Assembly: GCA_009775375.1 (NCBI GenBank)
Contig: VSPO01000055.1
Span: 1 to 19,640 of the forward strand
From: Muribaculaceae bacterium
Lineage (GTDB): Bacteria; Bacteroidota; Bacteroidia; Bacteroidales; Muribaculaceae
Length of the DNA stretch: 19,640 nucleotides
Direction: 5' to 3'
The position numbers were made by a program, and so were the translations under genes. Within the stretch, counting starts at the first letter, position 1. The number at the start of each line of letters is the position of its first letter. A model generated the notes under the pieces. That model did no database searches. It was not told the DNA's origin and worked only from the letters and a program-made list of their open reading frames with translations. This document shows positions 1 through 7,493 of this stretch, piece by piece.

Positions 1-87
1 GACTATTCTCAAATAATCTAAGGTGGATGTAATTTTTTTCTCATTTTATTTGGATTTTAATATAGTTCGTACTATGAGCGCGCCCTT

Positions 88-125
88 AAAAAAAGGACCG
101 GCACCTAACAAAAAAAGCACCGGCC
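88..125 (-). terminator. Rho-independent terminator, minus strand
   Basis: Read on the minus strand, GGCCGGTGC and GTGCCGGTCC form a stem (one bulged base, two G-T wobbles) around a T-rich loop and are followed at once by seven Ts (positions 94-88). It lies just downstream of the small minus-strand ORF at 145-351 and would end that transcript. Confidence 0.6.
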
Positions 126-144
126 GTAATTCCTGCTAAGATTT

Positions 145-351
145 CTAATTGAGGATAAGATTTTGACTATCCCTACTGTTAGTCCCCATGCATACACGAG
201 CGAATTGCCTTATAAACAAGACGCTTGAACGACGTGGACTGTCATCGTCTCCACTGTGCAAATCTATTTTAACGGATGATATGGAAGAATCATGGTCCAT
301 AGGCAATAGAGTTATAAAGTCTTGATTTCTATGATTACTCGCTTTTGTCAT
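145..351 (-). CDS. Possible small protein of unknown function (68 aa)
   Basis: I do not recognise this protein. It is a hydrophilic 68-residue ORF with no signal peptide, membrane segment or familiar motif. The ATG at 351 is preceded by an A-run, as is common upstream of Bacteroidetes starts, and a good intrinsic terminator follows the stop by about 20 bp. A weak -7-like box (TTAATTTG, 414-421) lies about 60 bp upstream without a clear -33. A short hairpin (GCATCC, five-T loop, GGATGT) falls in what would be the leader. Terminator and spacing argue that something is transcribed here; whether the product is this peptide or an untranslated RNA cannot be told from the sequence. Confidence 0.3.
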   Translation of the reverse strand: MTKASNHRNQDFITLLPMDHDSSISSVKIDLHSGDDDSPRRSSVLFIRQFARVCMGTNSRDSQNLILN

Positions 352-710
352 TTTTTTATGTATCTAACCCCGTCTTGTTTTTTTTTTGACATCCAAAAAC
401 GGATGCTTCTTGGCAAATTAAATTAAATTTTCTGACCGGTCTTAAGCCTGCATTGGCAATAACATAGCCTGAGAATCTGCCATTCATAAATTAATTAAAA
501 GCCTCATAAAGACAAGTAGACATGAATCCGGAAACATGTGTTCATGAATCCGTATTCAAATATATAACGTAGTAATCTTGCAAAATATTACCCTATCAGA
601 AAGATTTAGACAATCATCTTCCTTTAAAGACTACTAAAAATAAAAGAGACATGGTCAAAATGGCAATAACTCTGAGCTTGTTTATAAATCATAGGCATAC
701 TCATAATGTG
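352..710. other. Intergenic stretch without a supported gene
   Basis: AT-rich, no ORF of credible length. It holds an 8-bp palindrome GACCGGTC (434-441) and a perfect 10-bp direct repeat CATGAATCCG at 521-530 and 543-552, 22 bp apart start to start. I see no tRNA or other recognisable RNA. Confidence 0.5.
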
Positions 711-743
711 AAAAAACTTCCGTCAGCGAAAATGCTGCGGAAG
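711..743 (-). terminator. Rho-independent terminator of the ECF sigma gene
   Basis: On the minus strand CTTCCGCAGC pairs with GCTGACGGAAG (10 bp with one bulged base) around a 6-nt loop and is followed by TTTTTT (716-711). It lies 67 bp beyond the stop of the sigma factor gene at 811. Confidence 0.8.
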
Positions 744-810
744 CTATTTTATTAAGATAAGGTCGACGCAGAAAGGCCGCATAGCTTGCTTACGTTCCGA
801 CATAGAGCTA

Positions 811-1401
811 TCACATTGTAAGCGCTATATCCTTTTCAGCGGCTATCCTCCTGAGATTAAGGATCGCATACCTCATTCGCCCGAGTGCCGTGTTTATGCT
901 GACTCCGGTCAATTCGGCTATCTCCTTGAAAGATAGATTCTGATAATACCTCATATTTAGCACCTCCCTTTGTAGATAGGGCAACTCCTTGATGAGATAC
1001 TTCACATCCTGATGAATCTGATTGTAGATAATGACATCCTCTATCGTTTCCTCGCAAAGCTCCTTCCGATTGAGCACGTCTACGTCATTGAGGTCGGCGC
1101 TCTGAACGTTTTCAGTTTTTTCTTGCCGATAGTAGTCAATGATAAGATTATGGGCTATACGCGAAATCCATGCGGGAAATTTCCCGTTTTCCGTGTAACG
1201 TCCTTGTTTTATTGTCAATATCGCTTTTACGAATGTCTCTTGAAAAATATCATTGGCTATATCCTCATTCTTTATTATCCTTAGGATGTAATTATAAATG
1301 CGGTCCTGATGTCTTTTCAAGAGCATGTCGAAAGCGTCATTGCTCCCTTGAGCATAAGCCTTGACCAACTGTTCATCGGTCATGCCTGTAAATTTTGCCA
1401 T
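811..1401 (-). CDS. ECF-type RNA polymerase sigma factor (RpoE-like)
   Basis: A 196-aa sigma-70 family ECF factor that should bind core RNA polymerase and redirect it to a small promoter set. Region 2 covers about residues 22-92: the FDMLLKRHQDRIYNYILRI helix, the DIANDIFQETFVKA core-binding segment, and FPAWISRIAHNLIIDYYR at the end. Region 4 covers about 135-190, with LPYLQREVLNMRYYQNLSFK and a helix-turn-helix IAELTGVSINTALGRMRYA. Length is normal for the family. No anti-sigma gene adjoins it: prmA lies upstream and a terminator plus empty DNA downstream, so it is an orphan or is controlled by transcription or by a distant partner. It has its own promoter and an mRNA leader of roughly 80 nt. 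Confidence 0.93.
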   Translation of the reverse strand: MAKFTGMTDEQLVKAYAQGSNDAFDMLLKRHQDRIYNYILRIIKNEDIANDIFQETFVKAILTIKQGRYTENGKFPAWISRIAHNLIIDYYRQEKTENVQSADLNDVDVLNRKELCEETIEDVIIYNQIHQDVKYLIKELPYLQREVLNMRYYQNLSFKEIAELTGVSINTALGRMRYAILNLRRIAAEKDIALTM

Positions 1402-1489
1402 TCTGTCTTGTCTTTTTTTTCGTTAAGTAGAAATTTTTCGATAGGCAGTTTATTTATTGGGTCAGGGTAATTCATCTGGTTATCCGCTG

Positions 1490-1521
1490 CAAAAGTAGTC
1501 AAATTCCATGCCGCTTCCAAA
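1490..1521 (-). promoter_or_regulatory. Sigma-ABfr-type promoter of the orphan ECF sigma gene
   Basis: On the minus strand TTTG (1521-1518), a 20-nt spacer and TACTTTTG (1497-1490) match the Bacteroidetes housekeeping consensus TTTG / TAnnTTTG exactly. Transcription should begin near 1483, giving a leader of about 80 nt before the ATG at 1401. Confidence 0.75.
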
Positions 1522-1589
1522 TAAATGGCAAAATAAAAACGTTAAACGTTGTTAATGCTACAATATCAGATGTCTTTTTCAGTTATATG

Positions 1590-2435
1590 TTAATCCATTT
1601 TAACAAGTCTTATCGCTGCCCAATCCTTATCAACCAACGCTCTGTCATACGACATGCCGAAAGGACGGGCCGCGCCGACTACAATAGGGATGTCTTCCTC
1701 ATAAAAGCCGCTGAGGTACATGACTCCTCCCTTTTTCAACCTTGAGCAATATTTGTCAATGTCGCCTGTGATGACATTCCTGTTGATGTTGGCAAGGAAA
1801 TAATCACATGGCTTGATGCAGTCAAGCTTGGAGGAATCTCCGCAAATCATCTCCACGTCTACATTGTTCAATCTGGCGTTTTCCACCGCATTTTCCCATG
1901 CAAAAGGGTCAATCTCGATTCCCGTGACCTTCCCGGCTCCTTTCATTTTGCACAATATTGCCAGTATGCCTGTGCCCGTGCCCATGTCTACAACGCTCTT
2001 GCCATCCATATCGGAATCGAGAATGTGTCGCATCATTTGGCTTGTAGTTGAATGGTGGCCGGTCCCGAAAGCCATCTTCGGATCGATGACAATATCATAG
2101 CGTGTTTTCGGCACATCGGTATGGAATGAAGAATGCACCACGCATTCTTCGCCTATCACAATCGGCTGGAAATAATTCTTTTCCCATTCTGAATTCCAGT
2201 CTTCCCCCTCTATTAATTCTGACTTACTGCTGAATGAAGCCTCGATAGGGAATTCGCATAAAATCCTGGCTACTGCATCGGAATCATAATCCTCTGCCTT
2301 AACATATGATGTCAACCCTGTGGCATCGGGAGAAAACGACTCGAATCCGACATCCCCGAGAAATGCCGCAAGAAGGTCGGTGATGTCGGCATTGCATGGA
2401 GTCGCGTCTATTCGCAATGAAATATAGTCTTGCAT
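1590..2435 (-). CDS. prmA: Ribosomal protein L11 methyltransferase PrmA
   Basis: S-adenosylmethionine-dependent methyltransferase that methylates lysines and the N-terminus of ribosomal protein L11; cytoplasmic. The 281-aa protein has the family signature DPKMAFGTGHHSTT (about 118-131), the Rossmann-fold SAM motif DMGTGTGILAI (150-160), an acidic residue after the second strand (GIEIDP, about 172-177), and LANINRNV (214-221) at the place of the catalytic NPP-type loop. The N-terminal ~100 residues form the L11-recognition part. Start ATG at 2435 fits the family's usual beginning. It is first in a minus-strand stretch; the ECF sigma gene lies 188 bp downstream but has its own promoter. The region upstream is shared with the divergent sigma gene at 2578. 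Confidence 0.95.
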   Translation of the reverse strand: MQDYISLRIDATPCNADITDLLAAFLGDVGFESFSPDATGLTSYVKAEDYDSDAVARILCEFPIEASFSSKSELIEGEDWNSEWEKNYFQPIVIGEECVVHSSFHTDVPKTRYDIVIDPKMAFGTGHHSTTSQMMRHILDSDMDGKSVVDMGTGTGILAILCKMKGAGKVTGIEIDPFAWENAVENARLNNVDVEMICGDSSKLDCIKPCDYFLANINRNVITGDIDKYCSRLKKGGVMYLSGFYEEDIPIVVGAARPFGMSYDRALVDKDWAAIRLVKMD

Positions 2436-2460
2436 GAGATGCTAATTAAAAACTAAACGT

Positions 2461-2493
2461 TAAATTTATCGCATTTGATAATGTTTTGCAAAA
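2461..2493 (-). promoter_or_regulatory. Promoter of prmA
   Basis: Minus strand: TTTTG (2493-2489), 20-nt spacer, TAAATTTA (2468-2461), seven of eight matches to TAnnTTTG. The leader before the ATG at 2435 would be about 20 nt. The box overlaps a copy of AAACGTTAAA (2455-2464) that also occurs at 1537-1546 beyond the 3' end of prmA. Confidence 0.6.
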
Positions 2494-2561
2494 TTAAGTG
2501 AAAATCGCGAGATTTCCGCATTTAATTGTCGGAACTAAACAAAAAATCATGCTAATTTTAT

Positions 2562-2569
2562 TAACTTTG
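2562..2569 (+). promoter_or_regulatory. -7 element directly in front of the ECF sigma start codon
   Basis: TAACTTTG is a perfect -7 box followed by GC, as in the other promoters of this window. Only 8 nt separate it from the ATG at 2578, so the transcript would have almost no leader. No TTTG is found 19-21 nt upstream; the nearest TTG (2526-2528) is too far. Confidence 0.5.
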
Positions 2570-2577
2570 CGCTCGAA

Positions 2578-3093
2578 ATGGAGACGGAAAAGTTCAAGAC
2601 AGCTTTCGACATGCTATATATGCCGCTTTGCATGTTTGCGCTCCGCATACTCGGCAACAAAGAGGATGCGGAAGACTGCGTGCAGCAAGGCTTTTCATCC
2701 CTTTATATCGCTCAAAAAGAAGGAAAGGATATTGAAGAGCTTAAGCCTTACCTATATAGGGCCGTGAGGAATCTCGCAGTCTCAAAGATTAGGGAATATT
2801 CAAGGATGAATGATTTCGACAATGAAGCGGTCGATGCGGTTGAGGTGTCGGTCGAAGCTATCGACACGTCTGAACGTGATGCCCGCCTTTGGGAAGCCAT
2901 CGGCCTTCTTCCGGAAAAATGCCGACGGGTGTTTCTATTGAGCAAACGCGACGGATTATCAAATCAAAAAATTTCAGAAGAACTTTCTATATCGATAAAG
3001 ACTGTGGAAAACCAAATGACGAGAGCATATAAGAAGCTGCGAGAAGCCCTTATGCCGGAAGGTCGCAAGGTCTTTTTCCTTCCATTTCTCTAA
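2578..3093 (+). CDS. ECF sigma factor of a TonB-receptor signalling locus (FecI-like)
   Basis: A 171-aa ECF sigma factor of the Bacteroidetes FecI/sigma-70 family 1 type. Region 2 spans about 8-75 (FDMLYMPLCMFALRILGNKED, AEDCVQQGF, YLYRAVRNLAVSKIREY). Region 4 spans about 104-157, with LPEKCRRVFLLSKRDGLSNQ and a helix-turn-helix ISEELSISIKTVENQMTRAY. The ATG at 2578 is needed to include the start of region 2, so the extremely short leader is not a start-site error. The anti-sigma gene follows after 97 bp and the TonB receptor after that, the classic order of a cell-surface signalling unit. It presumably transcribes the anti-sigma, receptor and DUF4249 genes in response to receptor occupancy (inference from context). 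Confidence 0.93.
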   Translation: METEKFKTAFDMLYMPLCMFALRILGNKEDAEDCVQQGFSSLYIAQKEGKDIEELKPYLYRAVRNLAVSKIREYSRMNDFDNEAVDAVEVSVEAIDTSERDARLWEAIGLLPEKCRRVFLLSKRDGLSNQKISEELSISIKTVENQMTRAYKKLREALMPEGRKVFFLPFL

Positions 3094-3190
3094 TCTTGAA
3101 TATCGTATTTCTTTTTTACGAAAAAAAAATATTAGTGCGGCATAGGGGTTTCAGAGTCATCCTTCGACTTATAAATAAAAGACTCCACAT

Positions 3191-3652
3191 ATGAGCGATG
3201 ATCCCAAAATAAAAGAAAGCATAGATTTCGTGGCTAAGCACTATGATGCCCATGCATTCTCCAAGAAAAAAGCATGGATGGAATTAGTGGGGAAGAGAAA
3301 TCTATTTTTCAAGCCGCGTATTGCAGCTGCCTCCATAGCGGCATGTATTCTTCTCGCTGCATCTGCATTTATATATAATAGAATTACATTGTCCAACAGA
3401 CCGACCTCACCTGCGGACGTAAAAACGGTGGAACAGCCTGCCCAGAAGACCAAAGACTTTTCTTCTCGCCTTGAATTCACAGATGCCTCATTGAAGGATG
3501 TCGTAAAAAAAATTGAATCTGTCTATGAGGTCAGAATTGTCAACGTGCCGGATACGGACATACGTCTTACCCTCAGCTATGAAGGCACGGCGGAGGATCT
3601 CATTTCCACCATCAACGAACTTGAAGGAACACAAATGCGCGTAGAAAGATGA
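3191..3652 (+). CDS. Minimal single-pass anti-sigma factor with DUF4974-like domain
   Basis: Only 153 aa. Residues 1-42 are a cytoplasmic anti-sigma-like segment (HYDAHAFSKKKAWMELVGK resembles the start of FecR-type regulators). Residues about 43-63 are one membrane helix (IAAASIAACILLAASAFIY). After a short linker, residues 90-152 look like the C-terminal DUF4974/STN-like domain of FecR proteins (LEFTDASLKDVVKKIESVY, then LTLSYEGTAEDLISTINELEG). The FecR core domain that normally sits between helix and DUF4974 domain, making the usual protein over 300 aa, is absent. Position between a FecI-like sigma gene and an STN receptor supports the role: it should hold the sigma factor and touch the receptor's STN domain in the periplasm. 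It overlaps the receptor gene by 4 bp (ATGA), implying translational coupling. The missing domain is seen; the mechanism is inferred. Confidence 0.75.
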   Translation: MSDDPKIKESIDFVAKHYDAHAFSKKKAWMELVGKRNLFFKPRIAAASIAACILLAASAFIYNRITLSNRPTSPADVKTVEQPAQKTKDFSSRLEFTDASLKDVVKKIESVYEVRIVNVPDTDIRLTLSYEGTAEDLISTINELEGTQMRVER

Positions 3653-6318
3653 AGAAGAAATATTTTTTGGCTGCGGCTTCCACCCTCTCCATGGCTATGC
3701 CATCTGTTGCTCAAGACGTTTCTTTAAATGCCGTCAAGATGCCGGCCGACAAGGCATTCTCTATAATAATGCGACAGACTGGCAAAAATTTCATATACTC
3801 ATCCGGCACGCTCGACGGAATCTACATCACTGTCTCGGCCACAGATGTCCCCCTTGAAAAAGTCCTTTCTGAGATGTTCAAAGGAAAGGGAATCTCCTAT
3901 AGCATCAAGGGCAACAATGTCATGCTAAAAAAAGAGAAAAAAACGGAAAAGATAATTGTCAGCGGCTACGTGACGGAAGCTTCCTCCGGAGAAGCCCTAA
4001 TTAGAGCATTGGTCAAAGACAATCGCTCAATGACTTTTACAACCACCAATTCATCGGGCTTTTATTCTTTGCAACTGCCTCCCGGAGAAGTGGAAATCAC
4101 TGTCATTTATCCTGATTTCAACTCTGTCAACGTGTCGAGGAAGCTTGAGAAATCTTTGAAATTGAATTTCCCTATGTCAGGAAATGAGGAAGGGAGGAAG
4201 ACTGAACAGCTTGAGGAACTGGTGGTGATTGCCGACAAAAACAAAAATCTTGCCATGGATTCTCCGGAAATAGGAAGGGTGGCTCTGAGTAGGGGAGACA
4301 TACTCGCCACTCCGACTTTATTCGGAGAAGCAGACATAGTTAAGACCCTGCAACTTGAGCCCGGAGTGTCGGCCGGCATTGAGGGTCTCGCGGGAATGTA
4401 TGTGCACGGCGGTGAAAACGACGAAAATCTATATATGCTTGATAATGTGCCTCTTTATCAGGTCAATCATTTCGGAGGTCTTTTCTCTGCCTTCAACACG
4501 GAGGCCGTCAAAAACGCTGACTTCTACAAGTCAAGCTTCCCTGCTAAATACAACGGACGGCTATCAAGCATTCTTGAGGTACAAACCAAGGACGGCAATC
4601 TTTATGAGCATAATGGATCCTTTAAGCTCGGTCTGACTTCAGGAGCATTCCAGATCGACGGTCCGATCATGAAGGGAAGGACCACGTACTCTTTCGCATT
4701 AAGACGTTCCTGGTTCGACCTTCTCTCAATCCCAGCATTGGCGATCTACAACGGAGTGCGCCAAGATAAGGAGAATGAAACTATCGCTCGATATGCCTTC
4801 TCCGACATCAATGCTAAAATCACACATAGATTCTCCGAAAGGAGTTCTGTGCATGCAATGTTCTATTATGGCGAGGACTATCTGAAGGGAGGAGAAAAAA
4901 AAAATATGGAAGTAGACGATGGCTCGTTGAGGAATGAAAAAGACGTCTCCACCCTTAAATGGGGAAATATCGTCGGCGCATTGGGATGGAACTATGAGAT
5001 TTCCGACAATCTTTTCAGCGAATTGACGCTCGCATATACGAAATATAATTCCTCCCTCCGCCAAGAAAGCGGCTCCACTTTAAGCAAGGATGATATAATC
5101 GTGAAAGATGACTACAGGGACTACAGATCCAACAACAGTATCAACGACATATCCACAAGAGTTGATTTCGGATGGAACCCCTCAAGCTTGATAAAAGTGG
5201 ATTTTGGAGGAGGTGTGACTTCCCACTCTTTCACGCCTCAGAAAATAAAGGCCACTCTCAAGAAAATGGGCGTCATCGCAAATTATGCCACTTTTGAAAG
5301 CAAAGCCAACGCTTTCTCCTCGTTCGCATATGCAGGGGCGAATATTGATCTTCCGGCTTCCATCAGAATGAATGTCGGACTAAATCTTTCCTCTTTCAAC
5401 GTATCCTCTAAATCCCATCTTAACCTTGACCCGCGCTTAAACTTTATGTGGACGATGAGACCCGGCTGGAACGTAAAGGCAGGGTGGAACCGAATGTCGC
5501 AATATGTTCATCAGCTGACGGAAAGCGCCATCTCACTTCCTACCGACCAATGGGTGCCGATTCAAGGTTCATTACCTCCTCAGAGAAGCGACAAGCTGTC
5601 TATTGCTGTAAATCACACTACTTCCGACGGATTCACAATCTCTCTTGAAGGCTATTGGAAATGGCTCTCAAACGTCATTGATTATCGCGACGACTATTTC
5701 CTATATCCCGAAGGAACCCCTTGGGAGACTCTCCTTTGCATAGGGAAAGGGGAGGCTAAAGGCATCGACCTGAAGATTTCCAAGACTTTCGGCCCGTTTT
5801 CCGGTCATGTAAGCTATTCTCTGCTGTGGGCTGACTGGGAATTCAAAGACAAGAACGGAGGCAGAAAATTTCCGGCACGTTTTGACAACCGCCATAAAAT
5901 CAATGTCGCCCTGAATTGGAAAATCAACGACAAGTGGGTTCTAAATGCTGCTTGGACGGGAATGAGTGGAAATATGGTGACTCTTCAGACTCAGCAATAC
6001 GACCTGCTCGATACTCCCGGAATTCCGGGATATACTGTCGGAATTGGATGGCCTGACGGAGATATGCATTATTACGGCACTCTTGATTTTGGGAAAGGAA
6101 TCAACAACTACCGGCTTCCGTTCTACCACAGGCTCGACCTGAGTGCCAACAGAAAAACAAAAAACGGTATGTGGACATTCTCCCTATATAATGCCTACTG
6201 CTATATGAACGTCATATCCATTAAACGCAACGACTCGGAGTATTTCGACGGAGTTCCTTTCCGGAAATACAGATTGATTCCGATTATTCCGTCAGTATCC
6301 TACACATGGTTTTACTAA
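3649..6318 (+). CDS. Transducer-type TonB-dependent receptor with N-terminal STN domain
   Basis: An 889-aa outer-membrane receptor. Residues 1-22 are a Sec signal peptide ending AMPSVAQ. Residues ~25-93 are an STN (secretin/TonB short N-terminal) domain, the signalling module that reaches the periplasmic part of an anti-sigma factor. Residues ~103-175 form a carboxypeptidase-D-regulatory-like beta sandwich (VSGYVTEASSGEALIRALV, then TTNSSGFYSLQLPPGEVEI). A TonB-box-like stretch QLEELVVIA lies near 187-195. The plug covers ~208-315 (VKTLQLEPGVSAGIEGLAGM, YMLDNVPLYQVNHFGGLFS, LSSILEVQTKDG), and the rest is a 22-strand-type barrel ending in the aromatic WFY. It lacks a SusD partner; the next gene is a DUF4249 lipoprotein. 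Substrate cannot be read from the sequence. The family combination with DUF4249 recurs in Bacteroidetes. Confidence 0.93.
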   Translation: MKKKYFLAAASTLSMAMPSVAQDVSLNAVKMPADKAFSIIMRQTGKNFIYSSGTLDGIYITVSATDVPLEKVLSEMFKGKGISYSIKGNNVMLKKEKKTEKIIVSGYVTEASSGEALIRALVKDNRSMTFTTTNSSGFYSLQLPPGEVEITVIYPDFNSVNVSRKLEKSLKLNFPMSGNEEGRKTEQLEELVVIADKNKNLAMDSPEIGRVALSRGDILATPTLFGEADIVKTLQLEPGVSAGIEGLAGMYVHGGENDENLYMLDNVPLYQVNHFGGLFSAFNTEAVKNADFYKSSFPAKYNGRLSSILEVQTKDGNLYEHNGSFKLGLTSGAFQIDGPIMKGRTTYSFALRRSWFDLLSIPALAIYNGVRQDKENETIARYAFSDINAKITHRFSERSSVHAMFYYGEDYLKGGEKKNMEVDDGSLRNEKDVSTLKWGNIVGALGWNYEISDNLFSELTLAYTKYNSSLRQESGSTLSKDDIIVKDDYRDYRSNNSINDISTRVDFGWNPSSLIKVDFGGGVTSHSFTPQKIKATLKKMGVIANYATFESKANAFSSFAYAGANIDLPASIRMNVGLNLSSFNVSSKSHLNLDPRLNFMWTMRPGWNVKAGWNRMSQYVHQLTESAISLPTDQWVPIQGSLPPQRSDKLSIAVNHTTSDGFTISLEGYWKWLSNVIDYRDDYFLYPEGTPWETLLCIGKGEAKGIDLKISKTFGPFSGHVSYSLLWADWEFKDKNGGRKFPARFDNRHKINVALNWKINDKWVLNAAWTGMSGNMVTLQTQQYDLLDTPGIPGYTVGIGWPDGDMHYYGTLDFGKGINNYRLPFYHRLDLSANRKTKNGMWTFSLYNAYCYMNVISIKRNDSEYFDGVPFRKYRLIPIIPSVSYTWFY

Positions 6319-6526
6319 TGAAGAGTTGTTTAAACTTTTTTCTTTTTCAAGGTTTCGTCAGATTTTCGAGCTGATTTTGAATCGTGAAGAGGGAATTTAG
6401 CGGGCTAAATGACCGATGAACGATTAAAAAGTAGCCGAAAAGATGATGAAAGATCGGAAAAGAGCCCTCAAAAAGGAAAAAAGCCTTAATCAACTTCATT
6501 CGCGTAAAAAAGTTTAGACAACTTCA
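6319..6526. repeat. 208-bp element bounded by inverted repeats (MITE-like or structured RNA)
   Basis: Left end GAAGAGTTGTTTAAACTTTTTT (6320-6341, given here for reading against the right end) and the complement of AAAAAAGTTTAGACAACTTC (6506-6525) match except for one mismatch and two extra bases. Inside are a perfect 7-bp hairpin ATTTAGC GG GCTAAAT, a CCGAT...ATCGG pairing further on, and a purine-rich run of short AAG/GAAA motifs, with no ORF. It begins right after the stop of the receptor gene and ends 13 bp before the DUF4249 start. AAT flanks both ends and could be a 3-bp target duplication. It may be a mobile miniature element or a structured operon spacer. Confidence 0.5.
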
Positions 6527-6539
6527 ATAATCCATCAAT

Positions 6540-7487
6540 ATGAATAAGCTTTCTATATACTCATCTACAATACTCCTGTCGGCCACATCCTGCGGCGAAA
6601 CCTTTTATCCGGATTTCGACACGGATCCGGTGGCTGTCCTCAACAGCATGATCATTCCCGGGGAGAATATCTCTGCCGAGGTGACCCATAGTTTCGTTTC
6701 TTCTGCAGGTTTAATGAATAAAGATCTCAGAATCATCAAAGATGCCACGGTCTCTCTTTTCGTCAATGATGACTATCGCGGACTTATGCAATACGATTCT
6801 GAAAGTAAAAAATATGTCTCTGACATAAAAGCAGCAACTTGCGACAAGGTGAAAATCAAAGTTTCCACTCCTAAATATGGAGATGCGGAAGGGGAGACCA
6901 TCATTCCCGATAATATCGAAGACGCCGCCTGGTCTTTCACCACTACTGTAGTAAAAGATCCGGATGCCATTATAGTACGCCCGGACGATACATTAGACTA
7001 TCAGATATCCATCATTTGTGATTATTCTTTGACTTTTGTCGATCCTGTTGACGCTGAAAACTATTATTTTTTGATCTCAAAGCAGACTGCAGTGGATTGC
7101 TCGGATCCGATTCTTGGGGAAAATGATTCTCCCATTGATGCTGTCTTTCCTAAGGACACCAGTTTTATCGTATTCTCCGATAAATCGATAGCAGGGAAAG
7201 AATACACCCTCAATTTCTCATGCAAGCGCAACTATACCGACTTGTGGATATACCCCAATGGCGTAATCAACGATTTCTGTCTCTATTCTATCTCTAAAGA
7301 CTACTATCTCTATTTGATCTCGATTTATAAAAAATACAATGGATTCAATGGCGAACTCGAAAACCTCGGAATAGCAGAACCCAAATTCATATATAGCAAT
7401 GTAAGTCCCGGAGTGGGAATCGTTGCCGCCCAGACGCCGGTCTGCACGATTCTTCACGACGTGACAGATATTATTAAGGAGGAATGA
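6540..7487 (+). CDS. DUF4249 family outer-membrane lipoprotein
   Basis: A 315-aa protein with a lipoprotein signal (hydrophobic segment then SATSC, Cys18) and the DUF4249 pattern: an early FYPDFDTDPVAVLNSMIIPG block followed by a two-part beta sandwich (DATVSLFVNDDYRGLM, then KVKIKVSTPKYGDAEGETII). DUF4249 proteins are usually encoded beside STN-type TonB receptors in Bacteroidetes; their molecular role is not established, and a surface-exposed ligand-handling partner of the receptor is the common assumption. It lies 221 bp behind the receptor gene, the gap being almost wholly filled by the inverted-repeat element at 6319-6526, and no promoter is visible in front of it, so read-through from the receptor is likely. 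A terminator follows 8 bp after the stop. Confidence 0.82.
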   Translation: MNKLSIYSSTILLSATSCGETFYPDFDTDPVAVLNSMIIPGENISAEVTHSFVSSAGLMNKDLRIIKDATVSLFVNDDYRGLMQYDSESKKYVSDIKAATCDKVKIKVSTPKYGDAEGETIIPDNIEDAAWSFTTTVVKDPDAIIVRPDDTLDYQISIICDYSLTFVDPVDAENYYFLISKQTAVDCSDPILGENDSPIDAVFPKDTSFIVFSDKSIAGKEYTLNFSCKRNYTDLWIYPNGVINDFCLYSISKDYYLYLISIYKKYNGFNGELENLGIAEPKFIYSNVSPGVGIVAAQTPVCTILHDVTDIIKEE

Positions 7488-7493
7488 CAATCA

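Noticed and set aside
1536..1552. AACG-TTTAA-CGTT hairpin with following Ts as terminator of prmA
   Set aside because: The stem has four pairs with two G-C only, too weak to call.
2526..2569. TTG at 2526-2528 as the -33 element for the sigma gene
   Set aside because: The spacer to the -7 box would be 33 nt, against the usual 19-21 nt.
3154..3185. GAGTC...GACTC inverted repeat upstream of the anti-sigma gene
   Set aside because: Arms of only five bases 22 bp apart are expected by chance; no conserved promoter element is attached.
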